Below are positions 35,507 to 44,341 of a DNA stretch of 64,000 bases, one piece after another. The translations under genes were made by a program, and so were the position numbers. Location of the stretch: positions 930,001-994,000 of the forward strand of contig JACKHF010000002.1 of the NCBI GenBank assembly GCA_020639155.1, given 5' to 3'. Numbering within the stretch: the stretch's first letter is position 1; the number at the start of each line of letters is the position of its first letter. The notes beneath the pieces were generated by a model. The model ran no database searches, was not told where the DNA came from, and was given only the letters and a program-made list of their open reading frames with translations. Source of the stretch: Phycisphaeraceae bacterium. GTDB lineage: Bacteria > Planctomycetota > Phycisphaerae > Phycisphaerales > UBA1924.

Positions 35507-37263
35507 GTGAGCCCACATCTCCCACCGTTCGGCATGTGCTGATCCTGACGTGCCTGTGCGCGATCGCGTATCTGCCGGGCCTGATCAATCACGGGTTGAC
35601 CAACTGGCAGGAAGCCCAGCGTGCGCTCGTGTTCCAGCAGATGCACGAGCAGGGCGCGTGGCTCGTCCCGACCGTCCATGGCGATCCATATCTGGCAAAG
35701 CCGCCCATGATCTATTGGTGGCAAAGGGCGTTTTCCATGCTGCTGGGCAATCGCACAGATATCCTGCCGTTGCGATTGACAGTCGCTATCGCGGGATGGC
35801 TGGGCGTCATCGCAACATACGCTGCCGGCAGGGTCCTGCTTCGATCCGAAGAAGACAATACACGCAAGTCTGCGACCGCATCACTACTTGGTGCATCGAT
35901 GCTCGCAACAGGGTTGCTGTACGTGCGATCGAGCAGGATAGGCGAACTCGACATACTGCTCACGTGGCCGACCTCGCTCTCTATTCTGCTCTGCTTCGTG
36001 CTGATGACGCGCAAGCACACACCAAAGCAACTGTGGATCTGTTCCTTGCTTCTGTTTGCAACAACCGCGTGCGCTGCAATGACGAAAGGGCCGCCAGCAG
36101 TTGTTGCAATCGTGTGCGCATTCATCGGCGGGCATGTGCTCAACTGCGCTGTCCATCATGCCCGATTCAGAACGCCGATTTTTCTTGCAGGCGGCGTGCT
36201 TGCTTCCATCGCAGCAGTGATCTCGTTCTGGATTCGCGGCAGCCTGCAGAATCTGGATGCAAACGCAATCATCGGGCTTGTCTACGTCATCGCTTCGATC
36301 GGCATCATCACGTTTCTCGTTGCGAACGCCTGCACACATCTCAAGGCACTTGCGCAAATCACAAAGCAACCACTCCCGCTTATTGCAATCCTGCTCGGCG
36401 CGCTGACAGCTGTCGGATGGATTGCGATCGTTGCCCGGTCCATCGGATGGGACAATGTCCGCAGCGCGATGGAGTATGAGACAGGCGACAACCTGCGTCT
36501 TTTCGTGCTCGATGCGCCGATGCACAATATCGAAGCAATGGCATTCGGTGTCGGGCTTGGCTCGATCGTGATGATCGGTGCGTTGTTCGTCGGCACGTTA
36601 CAAACGCTGAGATCAGGCTGGGGTTTCTGGAAGCAGCTCGATCAAGGCACGCTGTGGATTGTTGCGTGGGTGCTCGGCTCACTCTTTGTGTTCAGCATCA
36701 TCGGGAAGGGTGTGCCACGTTATCTCACGCCGGTCTGGCCGGGTGTTGCGTTACTAGCAGGTGTTGCAGCCATGCATACGAAGTTGCCAAACCGTGCCAC
36801 CAGTTCTGTCATCCTGTTAGCATGCGCCATCCTTGCAATCGGACAGGGCTGGTGGTATGGATACGGTCGCGAAGCACGCTTTGCAAACCGTTCACCACGA
36901 GACTTGATCCACGCGTTCAAAGCATCTGCAAACGACAACACCGCACTGTTCGCACTGGACCACTGGTCGCCTGCACTCGATTTTTACTGGGGCAAATCCG
37001 TTGTGCCAGTTATGGAAAACGGACCGGATATCCATGTTGCGGGTGTACATCCAATATCTCTTAACTCACTGCATGACTTCGTAGCAGAACACACAGCAAT
37101 CTTTGTCATCGCCCGCCGCGAAGCACGAGCAGAGTACGACACTACATATCCCGCAGGTCGACTGGCTGCGCTAGGCTTTGTTGTGCAGGAGATCGCACAG
37201 CTTCCGGCGTACACGATCGACAACGGGCGGAGCGCAACAGTCGTCCTCAAAGTGACCAGGTAA
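35503..37263 (+). CDS. GT39 (ArnT/PMT-like) membrane glycosyltransferase
   Basis: 586 aa, about 11-12 hydrophobic segments. The N-terminal periplasmic loop has the GT39/ArnT-type acidic motif (LTNWQEAQRALVFQQMHEQG) and the LAKPPMIYWWQRAF segment used for lipid-linked sugar binding. Such enzymes move sugars from polyprenyl-phosphate carriers to lipid A, proteins or other acceptors outside the membrane. The start at 35503 overlaps the HerA-like gene stop by 4 nt; an ATG at 35449 lies inside the upstream gene. The coupling of a membrane glycosyltransferase to a HerA-like ATPase is unusual, and substrate and acceptor are unknown. Confidence 0.85.
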   Translation: MSEPTSPTVRHVLILTCLCAIAYLPGLINHGLTNWQEAQRALVFQQMHEQGAWLVPTVHGDPYLAKPPMIYWWQRAFSMLLGNRTDILPLRLTVAIAGWLGVIATYAAGRVLLRSEEDNTRKSATASLLGASMLATGLLYVRSSRIGELDILLTWPTSLSILLCFVLMTRKHTPKQLWICSLLLFATTACAAMTKGPPAVVAIVCAFIGGHVLNCAVHHARFRTPIFLAGGVLASIAAVISFWIRGSLQNLDANAIIGLVYVIASIGIITFLVANACTHLKALAQITKQPLPLIAILLGALTAVGWIAIVARSIGWDNVRSAMEYETGDNLRLFVLDAPMHNIEAMAFGVGLGSIVMIGALFVGTLQTLRSGWGFWKQLDQGTLWIVAWVLGSLFVFSIIGKGVPRYLTPVWPGVALLAGVAAMHTKLPNRATSSVILLACAILAIGQGWWYGYGREARFANRSPRDLIHAFKASANDNTALFALDHWSPALDFYWGKSVVPVMENGPDIHVAGVHPISLNSLHDFVAEHTAIFVIARREARAEYDTTYPAGRLAALGFVVQEIAQLPAYTIDNGRSATVVLKVTR

Positions 37264-37283
37264 ACACTGCCTGCAATCGTCAT

Positions 37284-38321
37284 TTATGGCTGATCGGGCG
37301 GGACATCCTGCTCGAGTTGCACCAGTTCGATCCGAGCATAGAGCGTTTCGGTATCACCGTACGCGCCGGTTCCTGGGGGCATGATGATGAGTCGACGGCT
37401 GCCTTCTGTCATTCCACGCAAACCAAGCTGCCAGCCAAGAAACTTGTCCTGTCTCACCGGAAGTGACTCACGGAAGATGCCTCCATGTCGCTCTGTATTG
37501 TCGGTCATCGAACCACTTCCGATGTGCATGGTGTACTTCAGGAACATGATATTGCTGTCGAATGCTGGTATACCTTCCGGCCTGTAGTAGTCGATTGTAA
37601 TCACACCTTCGGATAATCGATTCACAATCGCTGGCGACTCAATGCGGGTCCACGGCTCCGGGGTTGTATCAAAGACCGTGTTTCCTTCTGCATCAAAGCC
37701 TCGCTCCTGAAAGACAAACGCTGAGTTGGTCTCATCAATCCCATACACGTTGAGCACTGCGTCATAGTACACGGCTCCGTCGCGATCAATGCTTGCGTGT
37801 GCAATTGTCTTTGATGTCAGTGTATGTTCATCAAAGTCGTTCACAGCAAAGTCGGCAACAGGGAATAACTCCTCCCGTTTGATCGTCGGAAAATCCTCGG
37901 GAGATGCCCACATGCCCGCGAGCACATCTGCACGCTGTTCGACCTTGAAGTTCCACAGGCGCAAGCGCAGTCCATCGTGCGACTCATACACACTCAGTAC
38001 ACGCTGGCTCTTGGGATCAGGACCAAGCATCCCGATCGCGTGCTCAACATACATCGCGTGCGGAAGATCCTGCACCTGAATCTGGCATATCCCCAGTTGT
38101 TCGCTGACTTGGGTAGACTCGTCATCAGTCTGTGCCTGACTTGCGCGCTGCCAGACACCAATCATGCGATCCATCACGTCATCTGGTGTCTGTATGACAC
38201 CCTTCGTTCCTGCGTCCGGATCAACGGGTGTCCGTGAGCCGTCATCAGCATGCTGTGCAAGGACGCATGTGCATGACAATGACAGAACACCCAAACATGC
38301 AATGCTAACAAACCGACGCAT
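37284..38321 (-). CDS. Secreted CpcT/CpeT-like domain protein
   Basis: 345 aa. Signal peptide (RRFVSIACLGVLSLSCTCVLA, cut to 20 or fewer residues here as FVSIACLGVLSLSCTCVLA) with likely cleavage near LAQ. The mature protein has a segment like the CpcT/CpeT family (VMDRMIGVWQRASQAQTDDE, then MYVEHAIGM, QRVLSVY, LRLRLWNFKV). In cyanobacteria CpcT/CpeT attach bilins to phycobiliproteins, but secreted homologues of unknown role occur in other bacteria. ATG 38321 is chosen for its GAGAGGAG Shine-Dalgarno. It ends 20 nt from the convergent glycosyltransferase gene. The family call is moderate; a lyase activity here is not implied. Confidence 0.55.
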   Translation of the reverse strand: MRRFVSIACLGVLSLSCTCVLAQHADDGSRTPVDPDAGTKGVIQTPDDVMDRMIGVWQRASQAQTDDESTQVSEQLGICQIQVQDLPHAMYVEHAIGMLGPDPKSQRVLSVYESHDGLRLRLWNFKVEQRADVLAGMWASPEDFPTIKREELFPVADFAVNDFDEHTLTSKTIAHASIDRDGAVYYDAVLNVYGIDETNSAFVFQERGFDAEGNTVFDTTPEPWTRIESPAIVNRLSEGVITIDYYRPEGIPAFDSNIMFLKYTMHIGSGSMTDNTERHGGIFRESLPVRQDKFLGWQLGLRGMTEGSRRLIIMPPGTGAYGDTETLYARIELVQLEQDVPPDQP

Positions 38322-38417
38322 GGCAATCCAACTCCTCTCAAACCAACCAGTCACTGAATGGAAAGCAGCTGCATTCCACAGCTGCTCTCACACACTCGTT
38401 TGCAATAATATTCCACT

Positions 38418-39368
38418 TCAGGCCAGATCAGGGAACAAAGACGTAACTGTGCTAACAAGATCCTTCACATGGCTGATAGACTCCTCCATGAGCTTTTGCT
38501 CGTCGCCCTGCAGTTTGAACTCAATGACCTTCTCAACACCGTTTGATCCGAGCAGTGCAGGCACACCAACGAAGTATCCGCCGATCCCGAACTCCTTCTC
38601 GCAGTAGGCCGCTGACGGAATCACTCGCTTCTTGTCCTTGACAATCGCTTCGACCATATCGATCGTGCCTGACGCGGGTGCGTAGTACGCGCTCGTTCCC
38701 ATGAGTTTGACGATCTCGCCACCACCAACCTTTGCGCGCTCAACGCACGCCGTGATCTTCTCGGCAGGCAACAACTCTGAGACTGGCACGCTGCACACCG
38801 TTGTCAGTCGTGGGAACGGGACCATGTCGTCGCCATGACCACCAAGCAGGAGCGCGTGTACGTCTTCGACACTCACGCCGAGTTCCATCGCGATGAACGT
38901 GCGATAGCGAGCAACATCGAGCGCTCCCGCCTGTCCCATGATGCGGTTTGTCGGGAACCCTGTTGTCTTCCATGCGGTGTACACCATTGCGTCGAGCGGA
39001 TTCGCAACAACAATGACAATCGAATCGGGCGCGTGCTTCTTGATGTTCTCGCTGACACTGCGCACAATCTTGACGTTTGTCTGGATCAGATCGTCACGAG
39101 ACATGCCGGGCTTGCGAGGCAGACCAGCAGTGATCACAACGACATCAGACCCAGCGATGTCGGCGTAATCAGATGTGCCTGTGATCCGCGAATCAAAGTT
39201 CTCGATTGGGCCGCAGCATGCGAGATCGAGTGCCTTGCCTTGCGCCACACCAACCCGGTCCGGGATGTCGAGCAGCACAATGTCACCGAGTTCCTTTGCA
39301 GCTGCCCAGTGCGCACAAGTTGCACCAACATTGCCTGCTCCGATGACGCTGATCTTTGCCCGACGCAT
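38418..39368 (-). CDS. mdh: Malate dehydrogenase
   Basis: NAD-dependent malate dehydrogenase of the LDH-like clade (316 aa), TCA cycle. NAD-binding VIGAGNVGATCAHWA near the N-terminus, substrate-specificity loop GLPRKPGMSRDDL with Arg residues that select the malate dicarboxylate, VANPLDAMVY, and the proton-relay His in LLGGHGDDMVP. It has its own upstream region of about 240 nt shared with the divergent flavin reductase-like gene, including a sigma-70-like promoter candidate. Confidence 0.95.
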   Translation of the reverse strand: MRRAKISVIGAGNVGATCAHWAAAKELGDIVLLDIPDRVGVAQGKALDLACCGPIENFDSRITGTSDYADIAGSDVVVITAGLPRKPGMSRDDLIQTNVKIVRSVSENIKKHAPDSIVIVVANPLDAMVYTAWKTTGFPTNRIMGQAGALDVARYRTFIAMELGVSVEDVHALLLGGHGDDMVPFPRLTTVCSVPVSELLPAEKITACVERAKVGGGEIVKLMGTSAYYAPASGTIDMVEAIVKDKKRVIPSAAYCEKEFGIGGYFVGVPALLGSNGVEKVIEFKLQGDEQKLMEESISHVKDLVSTVTSLFPDLA

Positions 39369-39467
39369 GCAGAATCTCCGATCTGAGGTTGTGGCCCGAA
39401 CAGGCCCAAAGTGTGGAAAATGTGAGTTCGAGGGGACATCGCAATCGGCTGCCGCCGAGCGAGTGCC

Positions 39468-39495
39468 AGTATAGGAAACGCTCGCGAAAAGACAA
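39468..39495 (-). promoter_or_regulatory. Sigma-70-like promoter candidate upstream of mdh
   Basis: On the - strand TTGTCT (39495-39490) and TATACT (39473-39468) are separated by 16 nt, a good match to the -35/-10 consensus. The predicted start lies about 95 nt upstream of the mdh ATG. Seen by eye only; no transcript data. Confidence 0.4.
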
Positions 39496-39607
39496 TCTAT
39501 TTTCGGGTTGTGGTCAGGGTAGCAACAACTGTTTTATACCCACAAATCAGTGGCATTCCATACGAAAAGCAGCAACCACGCCAGCACACTCCTTCCTATC
39601 GTGATCC

Positions 39608-40264
39608 ATGAACTCGCACACCACGCTCCTGCCGGATGAACTGTCTCAGCGAAACAGATACAAACTGCTCATCGGGTCCGTTGTCCCGCGCCCGATCTTC
39701 CTCGTTTCAACCATCAGCCGAGAAGGAGTTACGAATGTCGCACCCTTCTCATTTGCCAATGCGATTAGTGCACAGCCAATGCTCATGATGTTTTGCCCAG
39801 CAAACAACGACCATGGTGGAATCAAGGATACGTTACGCAACTGCATGCCGGAATCTGACGGCGGTATGGGGCAGTTTGTTGTCAACATCGTGAGTCACGC
39901 TATGGTGCGTCAAATGGCAGCGTGTGCAGAACCGCTTGGTGAAAACGAGAGTGAGTTTGATCTAGCAGGGCTTACACACGCGACTTCGACAAAGGTCAAA
40001 CCTCCAGGTGTTGCCGAATCACTAGTCAGGTTTGAGTGCGAAACACGGGAAGTACATCGGTTTGCGCCGGATACGCCTGGCGGCGGCAACATGGTCATTG
40101 GACAGGTTGCTGCCATTCATGTTCATAGAGACATTCTCGATGAGAGCACGCACATTGATCCGGCTAGACTTGATGCGATTGGACGTATGGGCGGACTCGG
40201 CTACTGCACAACGAGAGATCGTTTCGATCTTCCAATGGGAAAGCGCGCACTTGCACCGCAATAG
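39608..40264 (+). CDS. Flavin reductase-like (FMN-binding split barrel) protein
   Basis: 218 aa, flavin_reduct domain: VVPRPIFLVSTISREGVTNV, APFSFANAISAQPMLMMF and FVVNIVSHAMVRQMAAC are characteristic. Members bind FMN and act as flavin reductases or partners of monooxygenases; some are of unknown role. A late FECETREVHRF and a C-terminal GGLGYCTTRDRFDLPMGKR also match this subgroup. The gene stands alone between divergent mdh and the convergent aminotransferase (10-nt gap). Specific substrate unknown. Confidence 0.85.
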   Translation: MNSHTTLLPDELSQRNRYKLLIGSVVPRPIFLVSTISREGVTNVAPFSFANAISAQPMLMMFCPANNDHGGIKDTLRNCMPESDGGMGQFVVNIVSHAMVRQMAACAEPLGENESEFDLAGLTHATSTKVKPPGVAESLVRFECETREVHRFAPDTPGGGNMVIGQVAAIHVHRDILDESTHIDPARLDAIGRMGGLGYCTTRDRFDLPMGKRALAPQ

Positions 40265-40274
40265 CAACCAAACA

Positions 40275-41177
40275 CTACACCCCCAGCGACTCTGACTCCT
40301 CCTTCACAAGAGCCGAGTAGAGTGAAGAAAGCTGCTGGGTGATTGGACTGCGAGTGCCGCTGCCGATGATGTTTCCGTCAATGCGCACAACCGGCACAAT
40401 CTCGCCCATCGTGCCCGTGCAGAACACCTCGTCCGCATCAAAGAACCGCTCGGGCAGAATGTCATCAACGAGATGCGGGATGCCATGCGTCTGGCACAGT
40501 TCAAGCACCGCCGCTCGCGTGATTCCCTCGGGACATGCCTTGGTTGTTGGCGTTTCCACGCGCCCATCCTTCACAAGAAACAGATGTGTTGCGTTGGTCT
40601 CCGCAACAAAGCCCTTCGTGTCCAGCATCATCGCATCATCCGCGTCCGTAGCATTGGCTTCGAGCTTCGCAAGGATGGATGTCAGTTGATTGCTCGAATG
40701 GATGTGCTGATCGAGCACATCGGCAAACGGCCTGCGCTGCTTCGCGATGATCAATGCCAGCCCCGATTTGTCGTACACCGGTGGCTTGTATTCCGCAAGA
40801 ACAATCAGTGTTGATCCCATCGTGTTGATGCGCGGATCGAGTCCAGACGTGTACTTCACGCCACGCGTCAGCGTCAAACGAATATGCACGTCGGTTTGCA
40901 TGTTGTTGGCTTCGAGTGTCCGCTTAATCTGTGTAATGATCTTTTCATCTGACGGGATATCCGTGTACGAAAGCATCTGTGCAGACTTCCGCAGTCTGGC
41001 AAGATGTGCTGAGAGCCGAAAGATCTTTCCATCGTACAGCCGCAACCCTTCCCAGACAGCGTCGCCGTTCTGGACGCTCGAATCAAACGGCGAGACCGCT
41101 GCATCGTTGCGGTGTGTCAGCTTGCCCGCCACATTCACAATGATGTCAGCATTTCGCGCGTCGTACTTCTGGAGCAT
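40275..41177 (-). CDS. Class IV aminotransferase (branched-chain/D-amino acid type)
   Basis: 300 aa, fold-type IV PLP enzyme. N-terminal FDSSVQNGDAVWEGLRLYDG, Schiff-base Lys in SNQLTSILAKLEANATD, Glu in GFVAETNATHLFLVKDG, and phosphate-binding EVFCTGTMGEIVPV. This is the IlvE/DAAT fold; the sequence lacks enough diagnostic detail to choose between branched-chain, D-amino acid or 4-amino-4-deoxychorismate lyase-like activity. Its gene starts 14 nt after the sulfotransferase-like gene. This pairing recurs in nature, as I recall also in fused plant proteins called BCAT-like, which suggests a shared pathway. Confidence 0.85.
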   Translation of the reverse strand: MLQKYDARNADIIVNVAGKLTHRNDAAVSPFDSSVQNGDAVWEGLRLYDGKIFRLSAHLARLRKSAQMLSYTDIPSDEKIITQIKRTLEANNMQTDVHIRLTLTRGVKYTSGLDPRINTMGSTLIVLAEYKPPVYDKSGLALIIAKQRRPFADVLDQHIHSSNQLTSILAKLEANATDADDAMMLDTKGFVAETNATHLFLVKDGRVETPTTKACPEGITRAAVLELCQTHGIPHLVDDILPERFFDADEVFCTGTMGEIVPVVRIDGNIIGSGTRSPITQQLSSLYSALVKEESESLGV

Positions 41178-41190
41178 GCATCACCTCGAC

Positions 41191-41928
41191 TCAGGTCAAT
41201 GGTTCGATCTTGTGGTTGTACAAATGCTCAAAGAGACGATCGCATTCTCGAACGAGTGGTACCAATCGTTCGGGCACATCCACGTGCTTCTCTGCGTACG
41301 GCTCAAACCCCGTTGATGCTTCCACATTCGCATACCAGTGCTTCGCCCACACACCATCGGTTTCCCGTCTCCCGGGCTGCCACGAGAGCATCTCATCCGA
41401 ATATGGAACACCGAGCGAGTTGCACAATGCATGCAGCATCCCTGCAGGATTTCTCAGCACGTCCTTTGCCAGCACAACAGGTGGAATATTTCCGTTTGCA
41501 GATGTCAGACGATCAAACAACTCAACCTGCTGCGGCAACCCTGTCTCGGGAAGCGTTGGATTCGGTAGCACCTTTGAGAGCGACACGACCATCGGCGCTG
41601 GATCGCGAATGAGAAACGCGTTTGTCAACTGCATAATCCAGTCGCGTCCTACATCATCGAGCAGATGATGGGCCATGTGCTTCTGGTACCAGATCGTTTT
41701 CTGCTGTGGGATCTCACCTGTCAGCCACGCTGTGACCCTTTGCCAGTCACGATCGTGTGCTGTTATCACTTCATCGGCTCCGGGATGATCGAGCTTTGTT
41801 TCATCAAGATAGTGCGAGTAAAGCGGCTCATCCGTCACAAATGTGTCGGATCGCGCGCCCCACGAGCGCAGCATTGCGGTAGATATATTCCGCGGCCCTG
41901 ACCACATCGCGATTCGTTGCCCATCCAT
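41191..41928 (-). CDS. Sulfotransferase-like P-loop protein
   Basis: 245 aa. The N-terminal GQRIAMWSGPRNISTAMLRS is a PAPS-binding loop of the sulfotransferase type (5'-phosphosulfate loop). A later NAFLIRDPAPMVVSLSKV corresponds to the 3'-phosphate-binding RxP-Ser motif. The remainder is Trp/His-rich helical sequence. The acceptor cannot be told. It lies between the three-domain methyltransferase (24 nt) and the class IV aminotransferase (14 nt), probably cotranscribed with both. Confidence 0.75.
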   Translation of the reverse strand: MDGQRIAMWSGPRNISTAMLRSWGARSDTFVTDEPLYSHYLDETKLDHPGADEVITAHDRDWQRVTAWLTGEIPQQKTIWYQKHMAHHLLDDVGRDWIMQLTNAFLIRDPAPMVVSLSKVLPNPTLPETGLPQQVELFDRLTSANGNIPPVVLAKDVLRNPAGMLHALCNSLGVPYSDEMLSWQPGRRETDGVWAKHWYANVEASTGFEPYAEKHVDVPERLVPLVRECDRLFEHLYNHKIEPLT

Positions 41929-41952
41929 CCGAGATCGTAGTCCGTGTGTGTG

Positions 41953-44256
41953 CTAACGCACCATCTCGCAGGGCTGATGCAGGACGGGCTGGTCCGCAAT
42001 CTCCACCAGCACATCGATCGCGTCTCTCACACTAGCGGGAAGCTGGATCGCACCGATGTTCGAATCCGCAGGATTGTCCATCAACTCACGCACCTTCGCG
42101 AACGGCCAGGCATCAAACAACTGCTTCGGTCCTGTCTCGACGATGTCCGCATCACCAGCCTGTTGGTGGATGTGATCCAGTTCGATGTCGTGCAGCAGCA
42201 CCCATGCTCCCGGCGCAAGAACCGGTAGCAGCGCCATCAGATCGACCGTTGCTGCCGGGTGCCGATGATCCGCATCGATCATCGCAAGCTGAACCGAACC
42301 AGGCACATGATCCATCGCCGCTTCACGAGCGGTTGTCTGCGTTCGCACATTCACGCTATCAGCAAGAACCGGGCAGATGTCCTGGACGGCAGCACCAACA
42401 GCATGAGTCGGATCGAAGTAGCATGTGCGAGTGAGATCGTACGCGTGCACCATCGGTTGCTTGTGCTGCGCGGAGAACAAGTGCAGTCCCAATGTGAATG
42501 TAGCGGTTGATACGCCGGATGCAACACCAATCTCGATCACTGTATCTGGCTTTGTCAGTTCAAGCATGTCCCAGATGAATGCTGCATCCCGACTGTTGAT
42601 GTGTCCGCGCGCCCACGCGGGCCAGCCCGCGTTTTTGCAAAGCTGATCTATCCACGGACGTTCGCGTTTCAAACCCAACTGTGCACGATGCACCGGAGCA
42701 GGATCAATCTCATCCGCTTGTACGTGCGTCACAATATTGCTGGTTGTGTGCAGCTGAGCTTTTATTTCAATATGAGTCGCCGCGTCGTCATGATGAACGC
42801 GCGATATTGATTCGTTTGTGTAGACAGGAACCACATCCCAGCCGTGCTTCGATGCTAGCAGCTTTGCCCGCTCAATAACCACACTTTCATACCCATCAGA
42901 TGAGGGGAGCACAACGACGTTGCCTGCCTCAATAGACGGCACCTCATCGGGTGTATATACGGGGATGTCTTCAATCGCGTCAACAGCCGGATTGTCATCG
43001 ACAATGCACACAAGCTTCAACCGCTGCGTCGGCCATCCCTGCTGGAGCAGCCATCTCGTGTGTCTACCCGCGCCATACAGCACAACGTGCGTGCAATGGC
43101 GTTCACAAAGCAGATCTTCGATCTGCTGCCAGTATCGCTGCTTGATCGCATCAGTTTTCCATGTAGCAAACGCGCGATCCGGTGTCGGCAATGAGTTCAC
43201 CCCACGATGATAACGCACAAGGTTCTCTGCCCGCTCACGCGATTCTGATTGCGTCACACTACTCGGCAGCGCATCAAGCCACGGTGTCCAGTCCGGCGAG
43301 ATGAATACATCCCTGGAAGCGTTTGTCCATCGCCAGAGCTCGTGTGACTCTGCATGCTGCAGCGCCGCCTTGTTGTCCTTTGCAAGCTGTGCATGCACGG
43401 CGCGATGCCCTGCGAGCCAGTGCCCGGCCTTCTCCCCAAGATACTGCGACCAGTACGAAACAACATCGTCCCACATGCGCTCGCGAGCAGCACTAGACAC
43501 GCTGTCTGGCGTCAACAGCGCTCTCGCAAGCATATCTTCAGGCACCGGTTTCACACACCGGAACGAGAGTGTCGGCGCGCGATACACAAGGTCCAATGGT
43601 TCAAAGAACTCACGCAGTTGCCACATGTGGATCGGAATCCATGGCAATCGAAAATCACCAAAGTCTTGCTGCACAACAATGCCACCAGGCACAACGTGGC
43701 GAGCAAACGCATGTAGCACTGTCACGTGAACCCGCCACGACTTTGCAATGTCCACAAAAAGCAGTTCGATTGGCTGATCTGATGGATACAGCGAGTTTGT
43801 GTCGCATCCCGTCACATATTCGGGCAATCGCCCCTCATGGATGTGCAGCCGATGCAATCGGTGCTGGTGCAGATGCTCGTACTGCTTCCTGAAACTCTCG
43901 TTCGGTCGAATGCCGTAGGTTGCAAGTTCCGGCGATGATGTAAACACTGACTCGTCCGGTGATTCGAAGCTATCGTAAACATGGATGAATGCGTCCGGCT
44001 GGCTTGATATGCTCAGCCCCTCACACAGCGCGCTTGTTGATCCACCCAGAAAGCACCCAAGTTCAACAACATTCCCATATCCAGATGTCTGTGATGCGAG
44101 CCAGTGGATGTAGTTCAGCTCACGCGGCGCAAGCATCGACGGCGCGCAACGCTCCGCTGACATGGGAAGGACCAGACTCGGCGCTGTTTCTTCCCCGCGT
44201 GAATCAATAGGAAGAACCCCGGTTAAACGGTCAGTTGCAAGATCACGCAGGCCCAT
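41953..44256 (-). CDS. Three-domain protein: methyltransferase, Rossmann-like domain, second methyltransferase
   Basis: 767 aa. Domain 1 (residues about 45-245) is a TylF/CmcI-like SAM-dependent methyltransferase: GNVVELGCFLGGSTSALCEG as motif I, FIHVYDSFESPDES, then LLFVDIAKSW and GGIVVQQDF. A middle domain (about 385-500) begins VVLYGAGRHTRWLLQQGW and continues LVCIVDDNPAVDAIEDIPVY, like the NAD-type or sugar-binding domain found with C-methyltransferases and WxcM-like proteins. Domain 3 (about 555-760) is a second Methyltransf_24-type fold with TVIEIGVASGVSTATFTLGL, AMIDADHRHPAATVDLMALL and GAWVLLHDIEL. Cotranscription with a sulfotransferase-like gene is likely. Substrate unknown; small-molecule, glycan or O-antigen methylation are all possible. 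Confidence 0.75.
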   Translation of the reverse strand: MGLRDLATDRLTGVLPIDSRGEETAPSLVLPMSAERCAPSMLAPRELNYIHWLASQTSGYGNVVELGCFLGGSTSALCEGLSISSQPDAFIHVYDSFESPDESVFTSSPELATYGIRPNESFRKQYEHLHQHRLHRLHIHEGRLPEYVTGCDTNSLYPSDQPIELLFVDIAKSWRVHVTVLHAFARHVVPGGIVVQQDFGDFRLPWIPIHMWQLREFFEPLDLVYRAPTLSFRCVKPVPEDMLARALLTPDSVSSAARERMWDDVVSYWSQYLGEKAGHWLAGHRAVHAQLAKDNKAALQHAESHELWRWTNASRDVFISPDWTPWLDALPSSVTQSESRERAENLVRYHRGVNSLPTPDRAFATWKTDAIKQRYWQQIEDLLCERHCTHVVLYGAGRHTRWLLQQGWPTQRLKLVCIVDDNPAVDAIEDIPVYTPDEVPSIEAGNVVVLPSSDGYESVVIERAKLLASKHGWDVVPVYTNESISRVHHDDAATHIEIKAQLHTTSNIVTHVQADEIDPAPVHRAQLGLKRERPWIDQLCKNAGWPAWARGHINSRDAAFIWDMLELTKPDTVIEIGVASGVSTATFTLGLHLFSAQHKQPMVHAYDLTRTCYFDPTHAVGAAVQDICPVLADSVNVRTQTTAREAAMDHVPGSVQLAMIDADHRHPAATVDLMALLPVLAPGAWVLLHDIELDHIHQQAGDADIVETGPKQLFDAWPFAKVRELMDNPADSNIGAIQLPASVRDAIDVLVEIADQPVLHQPCEMVR

Positions 44257-44341
44257 GGTGTCTCCCGTTCACTGTGACAAGGAATCTGTACTACAAATCG
44301 ACCTGATTCCATGCACAGCACGAGAAATGAGCGGGCTCCGT

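Noticed and set aside
34909..35724. 271-aa - strand frame opposite the HerA-like coiled coil
   Set aside because: Ser-rich antisense of a Lys/Glu-rich coiled coil, a common artefact.
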